64,000 nucleotides of DNA from Glaciibacter superstes DSM 21135. GTDB lineage: Bacteria; Actinomycetota; Actinomycetes; Actinomycetales; Microbacteriaceae. Made by a program: the position numbers and the translations under genes. The stretch lies in assembly GCF_000421145.1 (NCBI RefSeq), contig NZ_ATWH01000001.1, positions 62,001 through 126,000 of the forward strand. Reading direction: 5' to 3'. Shown in pieces: positions 56,046 to 64,000 of this stretch (the stretch's first letter is position 1; each line of letters begins with the position of its first letter). The notes beneath the pieces were generated by a model. That model did not search any database, was not told where the DNA came from, and was given only the letters and a program-made list of their open reading frames with translations.

Positions 56046-58064
56046 CTAAGCGGTCGCCGGCCGCGGGTTGCGGGCTGGTGCGCGCTTCGGCTTCTCTTCC
56101 GCTCCTCCACTGGAGATTCCGCCGTCGACCGCTCCCTCGTCGATGGGCGCTTTCGGCGCCGGCATCTCGATCGGGGGCAGGTCGGAAACCGGGCGGTTCT
56201 CGCTGGAGAGCCACTGCGCACGCGGCGGCAGCTTCTCGATGTCCTTGAAGAGGTCTGCCAGGGCGTGCTGGTCGAGAGTCTCGTGCTCGAGCAGTTCGGC
56301 GGCCAGTCGGTCGAGCATCGCGCGGTTCTTGTTCAGAACTTCGTAGGCCTCATCGTGAGCGGCCTCGAGGAGCTCGCGCACCTCGGTGTCGACGCGCTCT
56401 GCGAGTCTTTCGGAGTAGTCGCGCTGGTGTCCCATGTCGCGACCGAGGAATACCTCGCCGGAGGACTGGCCCAGCTTCAGCGGGCCGACGGTTGCGCTCA
56501 TGCCGAACTCAGTGACCATCTTCCGGGCGGTACCGGTGGCCTTCTCGATGTCGTTCGATGCGCCGGTGGTCGGGTCGTGGAAGATGATCTCTTCTGCGAC
56601 GCGCCCACCCATGGCGTAGGCAAGCTGATCGAGGAGCTCGTTGCGCGAGACCGAGTAGCGGTCTTCGAGCGGCATGACCATCGTGTACCCGAGGGCGCGG
56701 CCGCGAGGCAGGATTGTGATCTTGGTGACCGGGTCGGTGTTGTTCATCGCCGACGCCACGAGCGCGTGACCACCCTCGTGGTAGGCGGTGATCAGCTTCT
56801 CCTTGTCACGCATGACGCGGGTGCGCTTCTGCGGACCGGCCATGACGCGGTCGACCGCCTCATCGAGTGCGCGGTTGTCGATCAGCTGCGCGTTCGAGCG
56901 TGCGGTCAGCAGCGCGGCCTCGTTCAGCACGTTGGCCAGGTCTGCTCCGGTGAACCCGGGGGTCTTGCGGGCGAGCACTTCGAGGTCGACGCCGTGCGCC
57001 ATCGGCTTGCCCTTCGAGTGCACCTCAAGGATCTTCTTGCGGCCGAGCATGTCGGGGGCGTCGACGCCGATCTGGCGGTCGAAGCGGCCGGGACGCAGCA
57101 GTGCGGGGTCGAGGATGTCAGGGCGGTTGGTGGCGGCGATCAGGATGACGTTCGTCTTGACGTCGAAGCCGTCCATTTCGACCAACAGCTGGTTGAGCGT
57201 CTGTTCGCGCTCATCGTGTCCGCCGCCCATGCCGGCGCCGCGGTGACGGCCGACGGCATCGATCTCGTCGACGAAGATGATGGCGGGCGAGTTCTCCTTG
57301 GCCTGCTGGAACAGGTCGCGAACACGGCTGGCACCGACACCAACGAACATCTCGACGAAGTCGGAACCGGAAATGGAATAGAACGGAACGTTGGCTTCAC
57401 CGGCGACGGCGCGCGCGAGCAGGGTCTTACCGGTTCCGGGAGGGCCGTACAGCAGCACACCCTTTGGAATGCGCGCTCCGACCGCCTGGAACCTGGCCGG
57501 CTCCTGAAGGAAGTCCTTGATCTCGTGAAGTTCTTCGATCGCCTCGTCTGCACCGGCGACATCCGCGAACGTCACCTGTGGAGTTTCCTTGGTGACCAGT
57601 TTCGCCTTGGACTTGCCGAACTGCATGACCTTGTTGCCGCCGCCCTGCATGCCGGAGAGCATAAACCAGAAGAACGCGCCGATCAGCAGCAGCGGAAGCA
57701 GGAACCCGAGCATGGAGAGGAACCAGTTGTCCTGGGGAACCTCGTCGGTGTACCCGTCTTTCGGCGAGGCATTCGTCACGGCTTCGACGACTTCGGTGCC
57801 ACGCGGCGCGACGTAGTAGAACTGCACCTGCTCGCCGTATTCCTTGTCGGCCTTGGCGAGTTTCAGGTCGACGCGTTGCTCGCCGTCGACGATGGTGGCC
57901 TCGGCGACCTTCCCGTCTTTGAGGAACCCGAGCCCTTCCTGGGTGGAGACCTCACGGAATCCCGACATGGTGATCAGGCTCGACCCGATCCACACGGCGA
58001 TGACGGCAAGCACAATGTAAAGGATGGGTCCGCGCAGCAGCTTCTTGACGTTCATGGTGCTCAC
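56046..58064 (-). CDS. ftsH: ATP-dependent zinc metalloprotease FtsH
   Basis: 672 aa. First helix at residues 11-29, a periplasmic-type domain to about 110, and a second helix ([23 protein letters not shown]). AAA+ module with Walker A GPPGTGKT, Walker [21 protein letters not shown], and the protease motif AYHEGGHAL (HExxH variant HEGGH). The tail is Pro/Ala/Lys-rich. FtsH degrades membrane and some cytosolic proteins. Upstream genes hpt and tilS are on the same strand, the folate genes follow directly. Confidence 0.97.
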   Translation of the reverse strand: MSTMNVKKLLRGPILYIVLAVIAVWIGSSLITMSGFREVSTQEGLGFLKDGKVAEATIVDGEQRVDLKLAKADKEYGEQVQFYYVAPRGTEVVEAVTNASPKDGYTDEVPQDNWFLSMLGFLLPLLLIGAFFWFMLSGMQGGGNKVMQFGKSKAKLVTKETPQVTFADVAGADEAIEELHEIKDFLQEPARFQAVGARIPKGVLLYGPPGTGKTLLARAVAGEANVPFYSISGSDFVEMFVGVGASRVRDLFQQAKENSPAIIFVDEIDAVGRHRGAGMGGGHDEREQTLNQLLVEMDGFDVKTNVILIAATNRPDILDPALLRPGRFDRQIGVDAPDMLGRKKILEVHSKGKPMAHGVDLEVLARKTPGFTGADLANVLNEAALLTARSNAQLIDNRALDEAVDRVMAGPQKRTRVMRDKEKLITAYHEGGHALVASAMNNTDPVTKITILPRGRALGYTMVMPLEDRYSVSRNELLDQLAYAMGGRVAEEIIFHDPTTGASNDIEKATGTARKMVTEFGMSATVGPLKLGQSSGEVFLGRDMGHQRDYSERLAERVDTEVRELLEAAHDEAYEVLNKNRAMLDRLAAELLEHETLDQHALADLFKDIEKLPPRAQWLSSENRPVSDLPPIEMPAPKAPIDEGAVDGGISSGGAEEKPKRAPARNPRPATA

Positions 58065-58128
58065 AGGCTACCGCGCGCGTACTGGAGGAATGCCGTGTGT
58101 TCGCTGCAGGCTGTATGCACGGAGCTAA

Positions 58129-58680
58129 CTACGAGTAAACGTGCGGTGCCAGCACCCCGACCGACCGCAGGTTGCGGTACTTCTCCGCGTAGTCGAGGCC
58201 GTATCCGACGACAAACTGGTTGGGGATGTCGAATCCGACGTACTTGACGTCGATCTCGACCCTGGCGGCATCGGGCTTCCGCAGCAGTGCACAGATTTCA
58301 ACGGATGCCGGACCGCGCGAGTTCAGGTTCGACAGCAGCCACGACAGGGTGAGGCCAGAGTCGATGATGTCCTCGACGATGAGCACGTTGCGACCGGTGA
58401 GGTCGGTGTCGAGGTCTTTGAGGATGCGCACGACGCCGCTGGAGGTCGTGCCTGAGCCGTAGGAGCTGACCGCCATCCAGTCCATCGTGATCGGATGGGT
58501 GAGTTCGCGTGCCAGGTCGGCCATCACCATCACGGCGCCCTTCAGGACCCCAACCAGAAGCAGGTCTTTACCCGCGTAATCGGCCTCGATTCGGCGGGAG
58601 AGCTCCGCGAGCTTCGCGTGGATGGCCTCCTCTTCGATCAGGATCTCGGTGAGGTCGCCGTCAATGTCGCGAGGTTCCAT
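58129..58680 (-). CDS. hpt: Hypoxanthine(-guanine) phosphoribosyltransferase
   Basis: 183 aa. The PRPP motif is [18 protein letters not shown], the upstream loop [12 protein letters not shown] covers the active site, and [27 protein letters not shown] closes the C-terminus. It converts hypoxanthine or guanine to IMP or GMP. It lies between tilS and ftsH, the usual order tilS-hpt-ftsH. Confidence 0.96.
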   Translation of the reverse strand: MEPRDIDGDLTEILIEEEAIHAKLAELSRRIEADYAGKDLLLVGVLKGAVMVMADLARELTHPITMDWMAVSSYGSGTTSSGVVRILKDLDTDLTGRNVLIVEDIIDSGLTLSWLLSNLNSRGPASVEICALLRKPDAARVEIDVKYVGFDIPNQFVVGYGLDYAEKYRNLRSVGVLAPHVYS

Positions 58681-58701
58681 GGGAGCGGGGCGTTCCTTTG
58701 C

Positions 58702-59718
58702 TCAAGGTGAATTCGGCGCAGGTGTTTCAGCAGCAGTGAAGAGTAGCTTTCCGTTCTGCCGTTCAACTCTAACCCCTGGCAGGTCGAGCGCCTTCTGGCC
58801 GTGCCAGTCGGTGATCAGCCGTGCGACAGCGAGCGTGTGCACGCGTTCGAGCGACACGCCGAATTCGCTTTCGACCACAAAACGGATGACGCGTTGCCGG
58901 AGCGCTGGCGGGTTCGCTTCGAGCGCCAGGGCCGACACGGCGATGCCGGCCTCTGCGGGTTCGCAGATCTCCTCGATGAACTCCTGCACGAGCTCATCGA
59001 GCGCCTGGGAGTCTTCGCGCAGCTGCTCAGCCGTGCGAGCGAGGGCCTCTGCCACACCCGGTCCGAGGTCGCGCTCGAGTGTCGGCAGCGTGCTCTGGCG
59101 CACGCGCACCCTGGTGTAGCGAGGGTCGTCGTTCTGCGGGTCGTTCCACGGTTCGAGGCCCGAATCGACGCAGAACTGCCGGGTTTGGGCGCGACGGATG
59201 CCGAGCATCGGCCGCAGGTACGTTCCGTTCACCGCTGCCATGCCCTGCATGCTCGCAGCGCCAGAACCTCGTGCGAGGCCGAGCAGCACCGTCTCGGCCT
59301 GATCGTCGAGCGTGTGTCCCAGGAGCACGGCGGCGGCCCCGGTTTCGGCCCGAGCTGCTTCGAGCGCGGCGTAGCGCGCTGTGCGCGCGGCCGCCTCAGG
59401 CCCGTCGGCTCCCGGTGCCTCATTGACGGTGACCGTTCTGACGAGCACCGGATCGAGCCCGAGTTCGCGGGCGTGCCTCGCAGCCATTGCCGCGACATCC
59501 GTCGACCCTGTCTGCAGCCGGTGGTCGACGATCACCGCACCGGCCCTGATGCCCGCCCGCGGTGCCTCGAACGCGGTCGCGGCCGCGAGGGCGAGGGAAT
59601 CTGCTCCATCGCTGAGTGCGACCAACACCAGCCCACCTCGCCCCACAAGCAGTTCCCGCACGGCGCGGCGCACGTCGGCGATGGCCGGCGTCAGGCGCGG
59701 GCGTCGTTCAGAGTCCAT
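58702..59718 (-). CDS. tilS: tRNA(Ile)-lysidine synthase
   Basis: 338 aa. The N-terminal PP-loop ATPase domain carries [18 protein letters not shown] at residues about 31-48; the normal motif is SGGxDS, here SDGADS, so the second Gly is Asp. Other signatures are [43 protein letters not shown] and [15 protein letters not shown]. It puts lysidine at position 34 of tRNA-Ile(CAU). Otherwise intact; the substitution is conservative only in size class and merits a check. Divergent from ppa. Confidence 0.93.
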   Translation of the reverse strand: MDSERRPRLTPAIADVRRAVRELLVGRGGLVLVALSDGADSLALAAATAFEAPRAGIRAGAVIVDHRLQTGSTDVAAMAARHARELGLDPVLVRTVTVNEAPGADGPEAAARTARYAALEAARAETGAAAVLLGHTLDDQAETVLLGLARGSGAASMQGMAAVNGTYLRPMLGIRRAQTRQFCVDSGLEPWNDPQNDDPRYTRVRVRQSTLPTLERDLGPGVAEALARTAEQLREDSQALDELVQEFIEEICEPAEAGIAVSALALEANPPALRQRVIRFVVESEFGVSLERVHTLAVARLITDWHGQKALDLPGVRVERQNGKLLFTAAETPAPNSP

Positions 59719-59802
59719 CCAGTAACGTTATCCGCAGACTTCGAATGCGGACTTGCGAATGCAGACTTCGTGCAACCGAACGTGAACAAGGAGAGTGTGA
59801 CC

Positions 59803-60297
59803 ATGGCCGAATACGATGCCGTCATCGAGATTCCGCGGGGCAGCCGCAACAAGTATGAGATCGACCATGAGACCGGTCGGGTCTACCTGGACCGGGTGCT
59901 CTACACCAGCTTCGTCTACCCCACCGACTACGGCTACTTCGAGAACACGCTGGGGCTCGACGGAGACCCGGTCGACGTGCTCGTGCTGCTCGACTACCCG
60001 CTGTTCCCTGGCGTCGGCGTCTCGGTGCGTCCCGTCGGTGTGTTCAACATGACGGATGACGGCGGCTCAGACGCGAAGGTCATCGGCGTGCCGGCCGGCG
60101 ACCCGCGTTGGGATCACATCCAGGACGTGAACGACATCCCTGAGTTCACCCGCAAGGAGATCGAGCACTTCTTCGAGCATTACAAGGACCTCGAGCCGAA
60201 CAAGTGGGTCAAGACCGAGGGCTGGGGCGACGCCGCTGAAGCCGACCAGATCATCCGTGACGGCATCGCGAAGCTGGCCGAAGAGGGTCACGAGTAG
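59803..60297 (+). CDS. ppa: Inorganic pyrophosphatase
   Basis: 164 aa from ATG 59803 with AAGGAGA upstream (GTG 59797 is also in frame). Type I signatures: [46 protein letters not shown] (the D-x-D-P-x-D-x-x metal site is DGDPVDVL) and [16 protein letters not shown]. It hydrolyses pyrophosphate in the cytoplasm. A terminator follows 19 bp after the stop. Confidence 0.97.
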   Translation: MAEYDAVIEIPRGSRNKYEIDHETGRVYLDRVLYTSFVYPTDYGYFENTLGLDGDPVDVLVLLDYPLFPGVGVSVRPVGVFNMTDDGGSDAKVIGVPAGDPRWDHIQDVNDIPEFTRKEIEHFFEHYKDLEPNKWVKTEGWGDAAEADQIIRDGIAKLAEEGHE

Positions 60298-60316
60298 GTC
60301 AGGACCCTTCACCGAG

Positions 60317-60346
60317 GGCCCCATGGACACGTTCCGTGGGGCCTTT
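60317..60346. terminator. Terminator after ppa
   Basis: Arms GGCCCCA and TGGGGCC pair around a 13-nt loop that can itself form GGA/TCC pairing, followed by TTT. It separates ppa from the convergent NlpC/P60 gene. Confidence 0.75.
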
Positions 60347-60369
60347 CGCGTGTCAACCGGCGGTTGGGA

Positions 60370-61653
60370 TCAGCCCGACGGGCGCCCGACGTATGGCGCC
60401 ACGTCGCTCCAGCTCCAGATGCTGTGGATGCGTACGGGCTTGCCGTAGTCGGGGGCCTCGAGAATCTGGCCGCCGCCCATATAGATCGCAACGTGGTAGT
60501 AGTCGTAGCCGCTCGACCAGAACACCAGATCGCCGACCTGAGCCTGCGAGAACGGCACCAGCCGGCCCTGGTTGGCCATGGTGTAATACTGGTTGGTCGC
60601 AGAGTGGGTACCGATGTAGATTCCGGCCGCAGCGTATGACGCCTTGGTCAGGCCGGAGCAGTCCCAGTAATCGGGTCCCATGCCGCCGAGGTCGTACGGC
60701 TTGCCCAGTTGTGCCCGCGCGAAGCCGATGGCCACGTCGACGGCGTTGCCGTTGGGCGCGGGCGCCGGTCCGGGGTCTGGAGCAGGTGCCGGAGCTGCGC
60801 CGCCGCCACCGCCGCCACCACCGCTCGGAGGCGGGGGAGGTGCCGGCTGATTCGCCTGCGCTTCGGCAAGACGCCTGGCGGCCTCGGCCGCGTCAACGCC
60901 CTCCTGGAAGCCGCGCTCGGCTTCTGCGGTGGTGTCCTTGAGCAGGGCGAGCTGCCCATAGAGCTCATTCGACTTCTTCTGCTGGGTCTCGACCGCCGTC
61001 TGGGCAGCCTGGGCGGCCGTCTTGGCCTCCTCGAACTTCGCTTTCGATTCGACGCTCAGGCGCTCGCGCTCAGCTTTCGCCGACGCTGCCTGCTTGCCGA
61101 GCGACTCCGCAGTGTTCTTGTCCTGCACCGCCTGGCGGTAGATAGTCTCGGACTGTTCGCTGAGTTTGCTGGCTGTTCCGAGCTGATGCAGCAGGTCTTC
61201 AGCGCTGTTGCCGTTGAGGAAGAGGTTGAGCGAGATGTCCTGTGAGCCAGTCTTGGCGAGGTGCGCTGCGATCAGGCCGGCCCGCATTTTCGAGGTGTCG
61301 GCTTTGACCCTGGCGGCATCCGCCTGCTTGGTCAGGCTGGCTTCGCGTGCTGCAGCTGCGTCGAACTGGTCCTGGGCGACCCGGTAGGCCTCTGCGGCGA
61401 TCTTGGAAGTTTTCGAGGCCTCTTCCGCGGCGCTCTGAAGACCGGCCAGGAGCTGGGTGATCTTTTCGATCTCCGCCTGCTTAGTGGCCTCGTTTTGCTT
61501 GGCCTTCTGCACGTCGTCCCAGCTGGGGTAGCCGGACTCCGCGAACGCGGCAGGGACAACGCCGACGGTTGCGGTCATCGCTCCAACGGCGACCGCTGCG
61601 AACAGTGTGGCGGGTTTGACCCTCGAAAGCGGTCGGGTCTTGTTCTCAGCCAA
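60370..61653 (-). CDS. Secreted NlpC/P60 (C40) peptidoglycan peptidase with coiled-coil
   Basis: 427 aa from TTG 61653, with GAGGAG seven bases upstream; longer frames lie inside the M23 gene. Signal peptide about residues 12-38 (ATLFAAVAVGAMTATVGVVPAAFA). A coiled coil starting YPSWDDVQKAKQNE runs to about 260, then a Pro/Gly linker, then the NlpC/P60 domain: YWDCSGLTKASYAAAGI (catalytic Cys), GDLVFWSSGYDYYHVAIYMGGGQILEAP (catalytic His). It resembles RipA-type endopeptidases that split stem peptides at the septum. Its start overlaps the end of the M23 gene by 8 bp. Confidence 0.94.
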   Translation of the reverse strand: MAENKTRPLSRVKPATLFAAVAVGAMTATVGVVPAAFAESGYPSWDDVQKAKQNEATKQAEIEKITQLLAGLQSAAEEASKTSKIAAEAYRVAQDQFDAAAAREASLTKQADAARVKADTSKMRAGLIAAHLAKTGSQDISLNLFLNGNSAEDLLHQLGTASKLSEQSETIYRQAVQDKNTAESLGKQAASAKAERERLSVESKAKFEEAKTAAQAAQTAVETQQKKSNELYGQLALLKDTTAEAERGFQEGVDAAEAARRLAEAQANQPAPPPPPSGGGGGGGGAAPAPAPDPGPAPAPNGNAVDVAIGFARAQLGKPYDLGGMGPDYWDCSGLTKASYAAAGIYIGTHSATNQYYTMANQGRLVPFSQAQVGDLVFWSSGYDYYHVAIYMGGGQILEAPDYGKPVRIHSIWSWSDVAPYVGRPSG

Positions 61654-62995
61654 GTGGGGCTCCTCTATCGGCCATGAATGGGAACGGGTTGATCCGGGAT
61701 CCGCCCTGGAACACCTCGAAGTGCAAGTGGCAACCGGTCGACGCACCCGTGGTCCCGGAGCTGGCGATGTTCTGTCCGACGTCGACCCACTGGCCATTGG
61801 CCACGAAGATGCCGCCGTCACGGATGTGTGCGTAGCCGGTGCGGATACCGTCGCCGTGGTCGATCTGCACCCAGTTGCCGTAGGTGCCATTCCGCCCTGA
61901 GTAGACGACGGTGCCCGCTCGTGCGGCGTAGATCGGCGATGAACAGCCGGTGCCGATGTCTGCTCCGTAGTGGAAGCCACCACTGCAGCTGCCGCTGCAG
62001 ATGACCTGGCGCGGGCCGTAGCCATCCGTGATGCGCCCGCTGGCAGGCACCGCCCAGCCCTGGTCGCTGATGTAGCCGCCGCCGAGGCCCGGACCTGCGC
62101 CCCCGCCGCCGGCACGCGCCGCCTCTTCTGCAGCCTTCTTCTTACGTTCGGCTTCGCCGACTTCGTAGGCGGCGGTGGTCGTGGCCAGTGCGTCTTGCAT
62201 GAAGGCGAGCTGTGCTTCGAGAAGGATGCTCTTGGCCTGGGAGTCTGCGAGCGCTGCTGCCGCTGCATCAGCGGCCGCCTGGGCTGCGACGAGTGCCTCT
62301 TCAGCGGCGATGCGCAGGGTCTCGCGCTCTGCCTGGGCAATCTTCGCCTGGTCACCGAGGGACTGCGCCGTGTTGGTGGCGGACTTGGCCTGAACGTAGA
62401 TGTCGCTGCTGCGTTCGACGAGTTTAGACATGCTGCCGAGCTTGGAGAGGAGTGCATCCGCTCCCTTGCCGCTTCCTTCGCCGTCGAGGAAGAGATTGAC
62501 GCTCAAGTCGGTGCCGCCGGTGCGGTAGAGCTGAGCGGCGAGCTGGCCTGCCTGCTTGGTTGCGGCATCCGCTGTCGCCTTGCTGGCGTCGGCCTGCGTT
62601 TGCAGATCGTTTGCGCGACGGGTCGCGTCGTCGAACTTCTGCTGCGCGATCTCGAGTTCCTGACCGCGGGCCACGGCTGCCGCCTCGGTTTCCTGCACCT
62701 GAATCTGGAGGTTGGAGATCAGGGCCCGGATCTGGTCGACCTGGGCCGTGGCCGCCGCGGAGTTCGCCTTGGCGGCCTGAACGTCTCCCCAGCTCGGGTA
62801 TTCGGCTGCCTGCGCGGGGCTGACCGGGCTCGCCAGTGTCAGGGCGAGGGCGAGTGCGGCGACAAAAGCGGTCGCACCGGACAGGCGACGACGACGGATG
62901 CCGGTTGCGCGAGGCACCCGCATTCTGGCGAGGCTCGTGCGTACTCCGCGTGCGATCGCGGTTTCCGTGCGACTCATAACTCCCCGATCGGACAC
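61646..62995 (-). CDS. Secreted M23 (LytM/EnvC-like) peptidase or hydrolase activator
   Basis: Up to 449 aa; GTG 62995 or ATG 62977 may be the start. Signal peptide near residues 40-65 (GATAFVAALALALTLASPVSPAQA). A long coiled coil begins YPSWGDVQAAKANS and reaches about 300. The C-terminal M23 domain has FHYGADIGTGCSSPIYAARAGTVVYSG and GCHLHFEVF, with the zinc-binding H...D and HxH residues intact. It cuts peptide cross-links or activates an amidase at division sites. It is in an operon with the NlpC/P60 gene. A 16-bp palindrome lies just upstream. Confidence 0.92.
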   Translation of the reverse strand: MSDRGVMSRTETAIARGVRTSLARMRVPRATGIRRRRLSGATAFVAALALALTLASPVSPAQAAEYPSWGDVQAAKANSAAATAQVDQIRALISNLQIQVQETEAAAVARGQELEIAQQKFDDATRRANDLQTQADASKATADAATKQAGQLAAQLYRTGGTDLSVNLFLDGEGSGKGADALLSKLGSMSKLVERSSDIYVQAKSATNTAQSLGDQAKIAQAERETLRIAAEEALVAAQAAADAAAAALADSQAKSILLEAQLAFMQDALATTTAAYEVGEAERKKKAAEEAARAGGGGAGPGLGGGYISDQGWAVPASGRITDGYGPRQVICSGSCSGGFHYGADIGTGCSSPIYAARAGTVVYSGRNGTYGNWVQIDHGDGIRTGYAHIRDGGIFVANGQWVDVGQNIASSGTTGASTGCHLHFEVFQGGSRINPFPFMADRGAPLG

Positions 62996-63362
62996 TCGTT
63001 AAACACACCTGTCACAGTGTTAACACTGTTCACAGTAACAACAGGCGCACCAATTGGCCAGTGTCGTTCCCGAATGTAACCCGACACGGGTGCGGTTACC
63101 GGGCCATTCGCCGTAGGTCGCGAGATTCACCCCCGGTCGTGGCACGCGGCGCGGCCGCTCACGCCCCTCTTCCGCTGTCACCCCGTCCCTGTCACTGTCC
63201 CCGACCCGCCCGATTCGGCTCCTCACTGGCCGGGTGAAGCGCCGATTCGGGCCGGTCGGCGGCTACGCGAGGCCTGCGGCATCCGTTTGCGGCGCGAATT
63301 TGGGATTCGTAAGATCTGCCCTTATGCTTATGCGTCGGAAGTCATGTGGTTTGTGACCTCAC
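62996..63362. other. Regulatory region of the wall-hydrolase operon and tRNA cluster
   Basis: 367 bp between the M23 gene (minus) and tRNA-Glu (plus). The proximal side has a 16-bp palindrome and repeated GTNACA-type words (see separate entry). The 63250-63360 part, with GATTCGTAAGATCT and TTATGCTTATG, probably holds the tRNA promoter. No gene is recognised. Confidence 0.5.
63014..63044. promoter_or_regulatory. Palindrome and MtrA-box-like repeats upstream of the M23 gene
   Basis: ACAGTGTTAACACTGT (63014-63029) is a perfect 16-bp palindrome 19 bp from the upper start. It is followed by TTCACAGTAACA, so GTTAACA, GTTCACA and GTAACA words are packed together with GTCACA. MtrA of Actinobacteria binds GTMACA-type repeats and controls wall hydrolases; this identification is inference. 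Confidence 0.5.
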
Positions 63363-63435
63363 GGCCCCATCGTTTAGCGGCCTAGGACGGCGCCCTTTCA
63401 CGGCGTTAACACGGGTTCGAATCCCGTTGGGGTCA
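63363..63435 (+). tRNA. tRNA-Glu (anticodon TTC)
   Basis: 73 nt. Acceptor arms GGCCCCA and TGGGGTC pair (one G-T). The anticodon loop CTTTCAC gives TTC. T-arm CGGG-TTCGAAT-CCCG. CCA is not encoded. Confidence 0.95.
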
Positions 63436-63482
63436 CACATAATTGAATATGCACCACTCAATGTGAAATAGTTTTACATCGA

Positions 63483-63559
63483 GGCCCTGTAGCGCAGTTG
63501 GTTAGCGCGCCGCCCTGTCACGGCGGAGGTCGCCGGTTCAAGTCCGGTCAGGGTCGCCA
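63483..63559 (+). tRNA. tRNA-Asp (anticodon GTC)
   Basis: 77 nt with encoded CCA. Acceptor arms GGCCCTG and CAGGGTC pair fully, anticodon loop CTGTCAC gives GTC, T-arm CCGG-TTCAAGT-CCGG, discriminator G as usual for Asp. Confidence 0.95.
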
Positions 63560-63565
63560 GGCTGG

Positions 63566-63590
63566 AGCCCTTCTGAGAGGAAGGGCTTTT
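63566..63590 (+). terminator. Terminator-like hairpin after tRNA-Asp
   Basis: AGCCCTTC and GAAGGGCT form a perfect 8-bp stem with a 6-nt loop, followed by TTTT. Confidence 0.8.
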
Positions 63591-63625
63591 GCCTTAGAAA
63601 GCGGCTTTTCTTGAAGCCCGTTTTC

Positions 63626-63698
63626 GGCTCTGTAGCTCAGTTGGTAGAGCGTTCGACTGAAAATCGAGAGGTCACGGGATCGACGCCCGTCGGAGCCA
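63626..63698 (+). tRNA. tRNA-Phe (anticodon GAA)
   Basis: 73 nt. Acceptor arms GGCTCTG and CGGAGCC pair (one G-T); anticodon loop CTGAAAA gives GAA. The T-arm reads CGGG-ATCGACG-CCCG, so position 54 is A rather than the nearly universal T. Its 3' half is the likely attachment site of the integrase encoded just downstream. Confidence 0.93.
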
Positions 63699-63700
63699 CG

Positions 63701-63737
63701 AAACCCCCGCATAGCTTCTACATTGCGGGGGTTTTTT
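63701..63737 (+). terminator. Terminator after tRNA-Phe
   Basis: AAACCCCCGCA and TGCGGGGGTTT are perfect 11-bp arms with a 12-nt loop and a continued T-run (TTTTTT). Confidence 0.9.
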
Positions 63738-63822
63738 ATTTCCCTGGTCAGAGGCTGTTTCTAGGACGCGCGTTCCGCACCCGTTCACAGTTGAGCGATG
63801 ACCGGTCCACACTCAGAAGTGC

Positions 63823-64000
63823 TCAAGCGGCGTCGTTTGACCACATTTTGACCACATTCGCTGCAGCGCCCAGGTCAAGTGCAGCAGCAACGGCGTCCAG
63901 GTCGTCGTCGAACAGGTCAGCGTAGACGTCGAGCGTCATCGCTGCGGATGCGTGCCCGAGCATGCGTTGCACCGCCTTGACGTTGGCACCGGCCGACACC
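63823..64000 (-). CDS. Tyrosine recombinase (integrase), C-terminal part
   Basis: Partial, 58 codons, cut by the right window edge. The minus-strand frame reads ...AGANVKAVQRMLGHAS followed by AAMTLDVYADLFDDDLDAVA and ends in TGA at 63823. LGHAS is the conserved box II His region and the Tyr in LDVYADL is the catalytic nucleophile. It lies 125 bp from the 3' end of tRNA-Phe and points toward it, the usual layout at the end of an integrated phage or ICE. The catalytic Arg is outside the window. Confidence 0.9.
   Translation of the reverse strand, partial: VSAGANVKAVQRMLGHASAAMTLDVYADLFDDDLDAVAAALDLGAAANVVKMWSNDAA

Noticed and set aside
55767..58247. Plus-strand open frame of 826 codons
   Set aside because: It is antisense to folE and ftsH, which are certain genes; the frame is a GC-rich shadow.
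63020..63226. Minus-strand frame of 68 codons upstream of the M23 gene
   Set aside because: It covers the palindrome and promoter area and has no recognisable content.

Overview
The window is a high-GC actinobacterial chromosome segment. Gene order (ftsH-folE-folP-folB-folK-DUF3180-PH-PH-DUF2520-panC-lysS, with hpt-tilS and ppa alongside), frequent GTG/TTG starts, DUF1684/DUF4916/DUF5997 families and very frequent ACGGATG/CATCCGT words point to the family Microbacteriaceae; the genus cannot be fixed from the sequence alone. No rRNA and no CRISPR array were seen. Four tRNA genes are present (Ser-CGA, Glu-TTC, Asp-GTC, Phe-GAA).

Layout. 1-8.1 kb: SprT-like metalloprotease, ComB-like protein, coiled-coil membrane protein, an EVE-domain gene set between two related tandem-repeat arrays, small unknowns, a DEAD-box RNA helicase with a long leader, GNAT, nucleoside hydrolase. 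8.2-19.3 kb: OafA-type acyltransferase, DUF4916, an esterase, a divergent DUF5997/LysR-effector-domain pair, VOC/TetR and ArsR/SRPBCC regulator-enzyme modules, a transglycosylase-like exported protein, a truncated alanyl-tRNA synthetase paralogue, a VIT1-type transporter. 19.3-23.9 kb: one tightly overlapped minus-strand operon (ferric-reductase-like flavocytochrome, exported FMN-binding protein, ApbE flavin transferase, response regulator, histidine kinase), which reads as a self-regulated extracytosolic electron-transfer system. 24-28.3 kb: an accessory patch with a broken cupin gene, PNPOx-like protein, Fic enzyme, an IS200/IS605-type end remnant and about 0.8 kb of atypical DNA up to tRNA-Ser.

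28.4-47 kb: SGNH hydrolase, radA, SseB-like protein, a 1645-residue secreted nuclease/5'-nucleotidase fusion with an LPXTG-like anchor, GNAT, clpC, pirin, DUF389, cardiolipin synthase, a DUF559 protein. 46.9-60.3 kb: housekeeping block for lysyl-tRNA, pantothenate and folate synthesis plus ftsH, hpt, tilS and ppa. 60.4-63 kb: two overlapping genes for NlpC/P60 and M23 peptidoglycan hydrolases that share an N-terminal coiled-coil scaffold with the transglycosylase at 14.7-15.9 kb. 63.4-64 kb: tRNA Glu-Asp-Phe, followed directly by the C-terminal end of a tyrosine integrase running off the window; an integrated element probably starts at tRNA-Phe and lies to the right.

Most interesting items: the flavinylation operon with its own two-component system; the LysR effector domain that has lost its HTH and carries a histone-H1-like tail opposite DUF5997; the editing-less AlaRS paralogue; the integrase at tRNA-Phe; and recurrent short tandem repeats (mostly 15 bp) at gene ends and gene junctions.
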